Positions 63,289-64,000 of a DNA stretch of 64,000 bases are shown here, in pieces. The stretch lies in assembly GCA_000499405.2 (NCBI GenBank), contig HG738138.1, positions 12,835,208 to 12,899,207 of the forward strand, given 5' to 3'. A model generated the notes under the pieces. It did no database searches. It had not been told where the DNA came from and saw only the letters and a program-made list of their open reading frames with translations. The position numbers and the translations under genes were made by a program. The stretch's first letter is position 1, and each line of letters starts with the position of its first letter. The stretch comes from Onchocerca volvulus. Its lineage: Eukaryota; Nematoda; Chromadorea; Rhabditida; Onchocercidae.

Positions 63289-63522
63289 AAATTTTGAGTT
63301 TAAAATTAAAAAATTCATTGCACCTATCAAATTAATTGTGAAAGCATTTGGGATATCTCTTATATGTCAGACTTATTTTTACGAAATGTTTAAGACCTGA
63401 TTTATAAATTTTGAGTTTAATATTAAAAAATCCATTGCACCTATCAAATTAATTGTGAAAGCATTTGGGATATCTATTAAATACCAGACTTATTTTTACG
63501 GAATGTTTACGAACTGATTTTT
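63289..63522. repeat. 117-bp tandem duplication
   Basis: 63289-63405 and 63406-63522 are about 90 percent identical. Both contain AAATTTTGAGTTTAA near the start and GCATTTGGGATATCT in the middle. Two copies only. Confidence 0.85.
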
Positions 63523-64000
63523 AATGTTTGAAACTAAGAAAAAGTATTTCAAACTCAAATGAATTAAAAATATGCAGGATCAGCTCAGACCAAATTTCTC
63601 ACGCTTTAAATTGCAATTGCGAATTATCTAATAGCATGTTATCGCCATTCTCTTTATCCTATAAACCCATAAAGGCTTTTAGAAGTTTCAGGTGAGTCAA
63701 AGATTTTCATTGGTCTTGGTCGCAATTGGGAGTCATAAATGCAGAAAAAGATCACACACTGAAAATATTCAAGCTCGCCGAGATAATTAGGCCATAAAAA
63801 GTGGGATTTGGAAGTACAGTAATCACTGTATGAATAAACTGTTTTTCTGAAGTTTATTAGCGGAAAATAAGTATATCAAGTTATGTCTGTTATTCTTAGT
63901 AAAATTAAAATGATCGATTAAAGAGATTAATCATTGGATATTTGCGAAAGTTACAATCATTACCAAATGCATTATTTCATGAGTTATAGAAGTTGTTGAC

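Larger units (their letters stand above)
62329..64000. other. 3' flank, no further gene seen
   Basis: Apart from the polyadenylation signal and the 117-bp tandem duplication, the sequence is AT-rich. Short frames on either strand (62671-62868, 62898-63098) lack recognisable features. Confidence 0.5.

Overview
This is an AT-rich invertebrate nuclear window. Its gene set points to a nematode, most likely spirurid/filarial. The reasons are two ortholog-like genes whose spliced lengths (2607 and 1050 residues) are close to what I recall for C. elegans FMI-1 and MAGI-1, many short introns with pyrimidine-rich acceptors, possible trans-splice acceptors just upstream of start codons, and a small ten-cysteine secreted protein. 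The species is inferred, not shown.

Layout. (1) 818-1597 (-): a single-exon, 259-residue secreted Pro/Ser/Gln-rich protein of unknown function. (2) 4131-27593 (-): a complete flamingo/CELSR adhesion GPCR in 41 exons. It has nine cadherin repeats, EGF and laminin-G modules, a laminin-EGF stretch, a hormone-receptor motif, a GAIN region with a degenerate GPS, seven membrane helices and a short tail. Every splice phase closes over 7824 nt when two GC-AG introns are accepted. (3) 30728-48262 (-): a complete MAGI scaffold in 19 exons and 3153 nt, encoding PDZ0, a P-loop-less guanylate-kinase-like domain, two WW domains and PDZ1-5. A 7.3-kb intron splits the guanylate-kinase region. (4) 48263-56633: gene-poor sequence with TA, TG and TCC microsatellites. 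(5) 56634 to about 59050 (-): a decayed Helitron with a textbook 3' end (hairpin followed by CTAG, then T) and broken Rep/Pif1 helicase coding. (6) 60135-62328 (+): a three-exon, 104-residue secreted cysteine-rich protein. (7) 62329-64000: no gene seen; it holds a 117-bp tandem duplication.

The two large genes lie head to tail. Both families act at neuronal and epithelial cell contacts: flamingo/CELSR in axon guidance and planar polarity, MAGI as a junctional and synaptic scaffold. Nothing in the sequence shows that they are co-regulated. I saw no tRNA, rRNA, CRISPR or prokaryotic operon. I found no clear novel multi-gene system. The best leads are the non-cleavable-looking GPS, the two GC-AG introns, two foldback/MITE-like elements in flamingo introns, an ambiguous exon at the start of the flamingo tail, and the Helitron relic.
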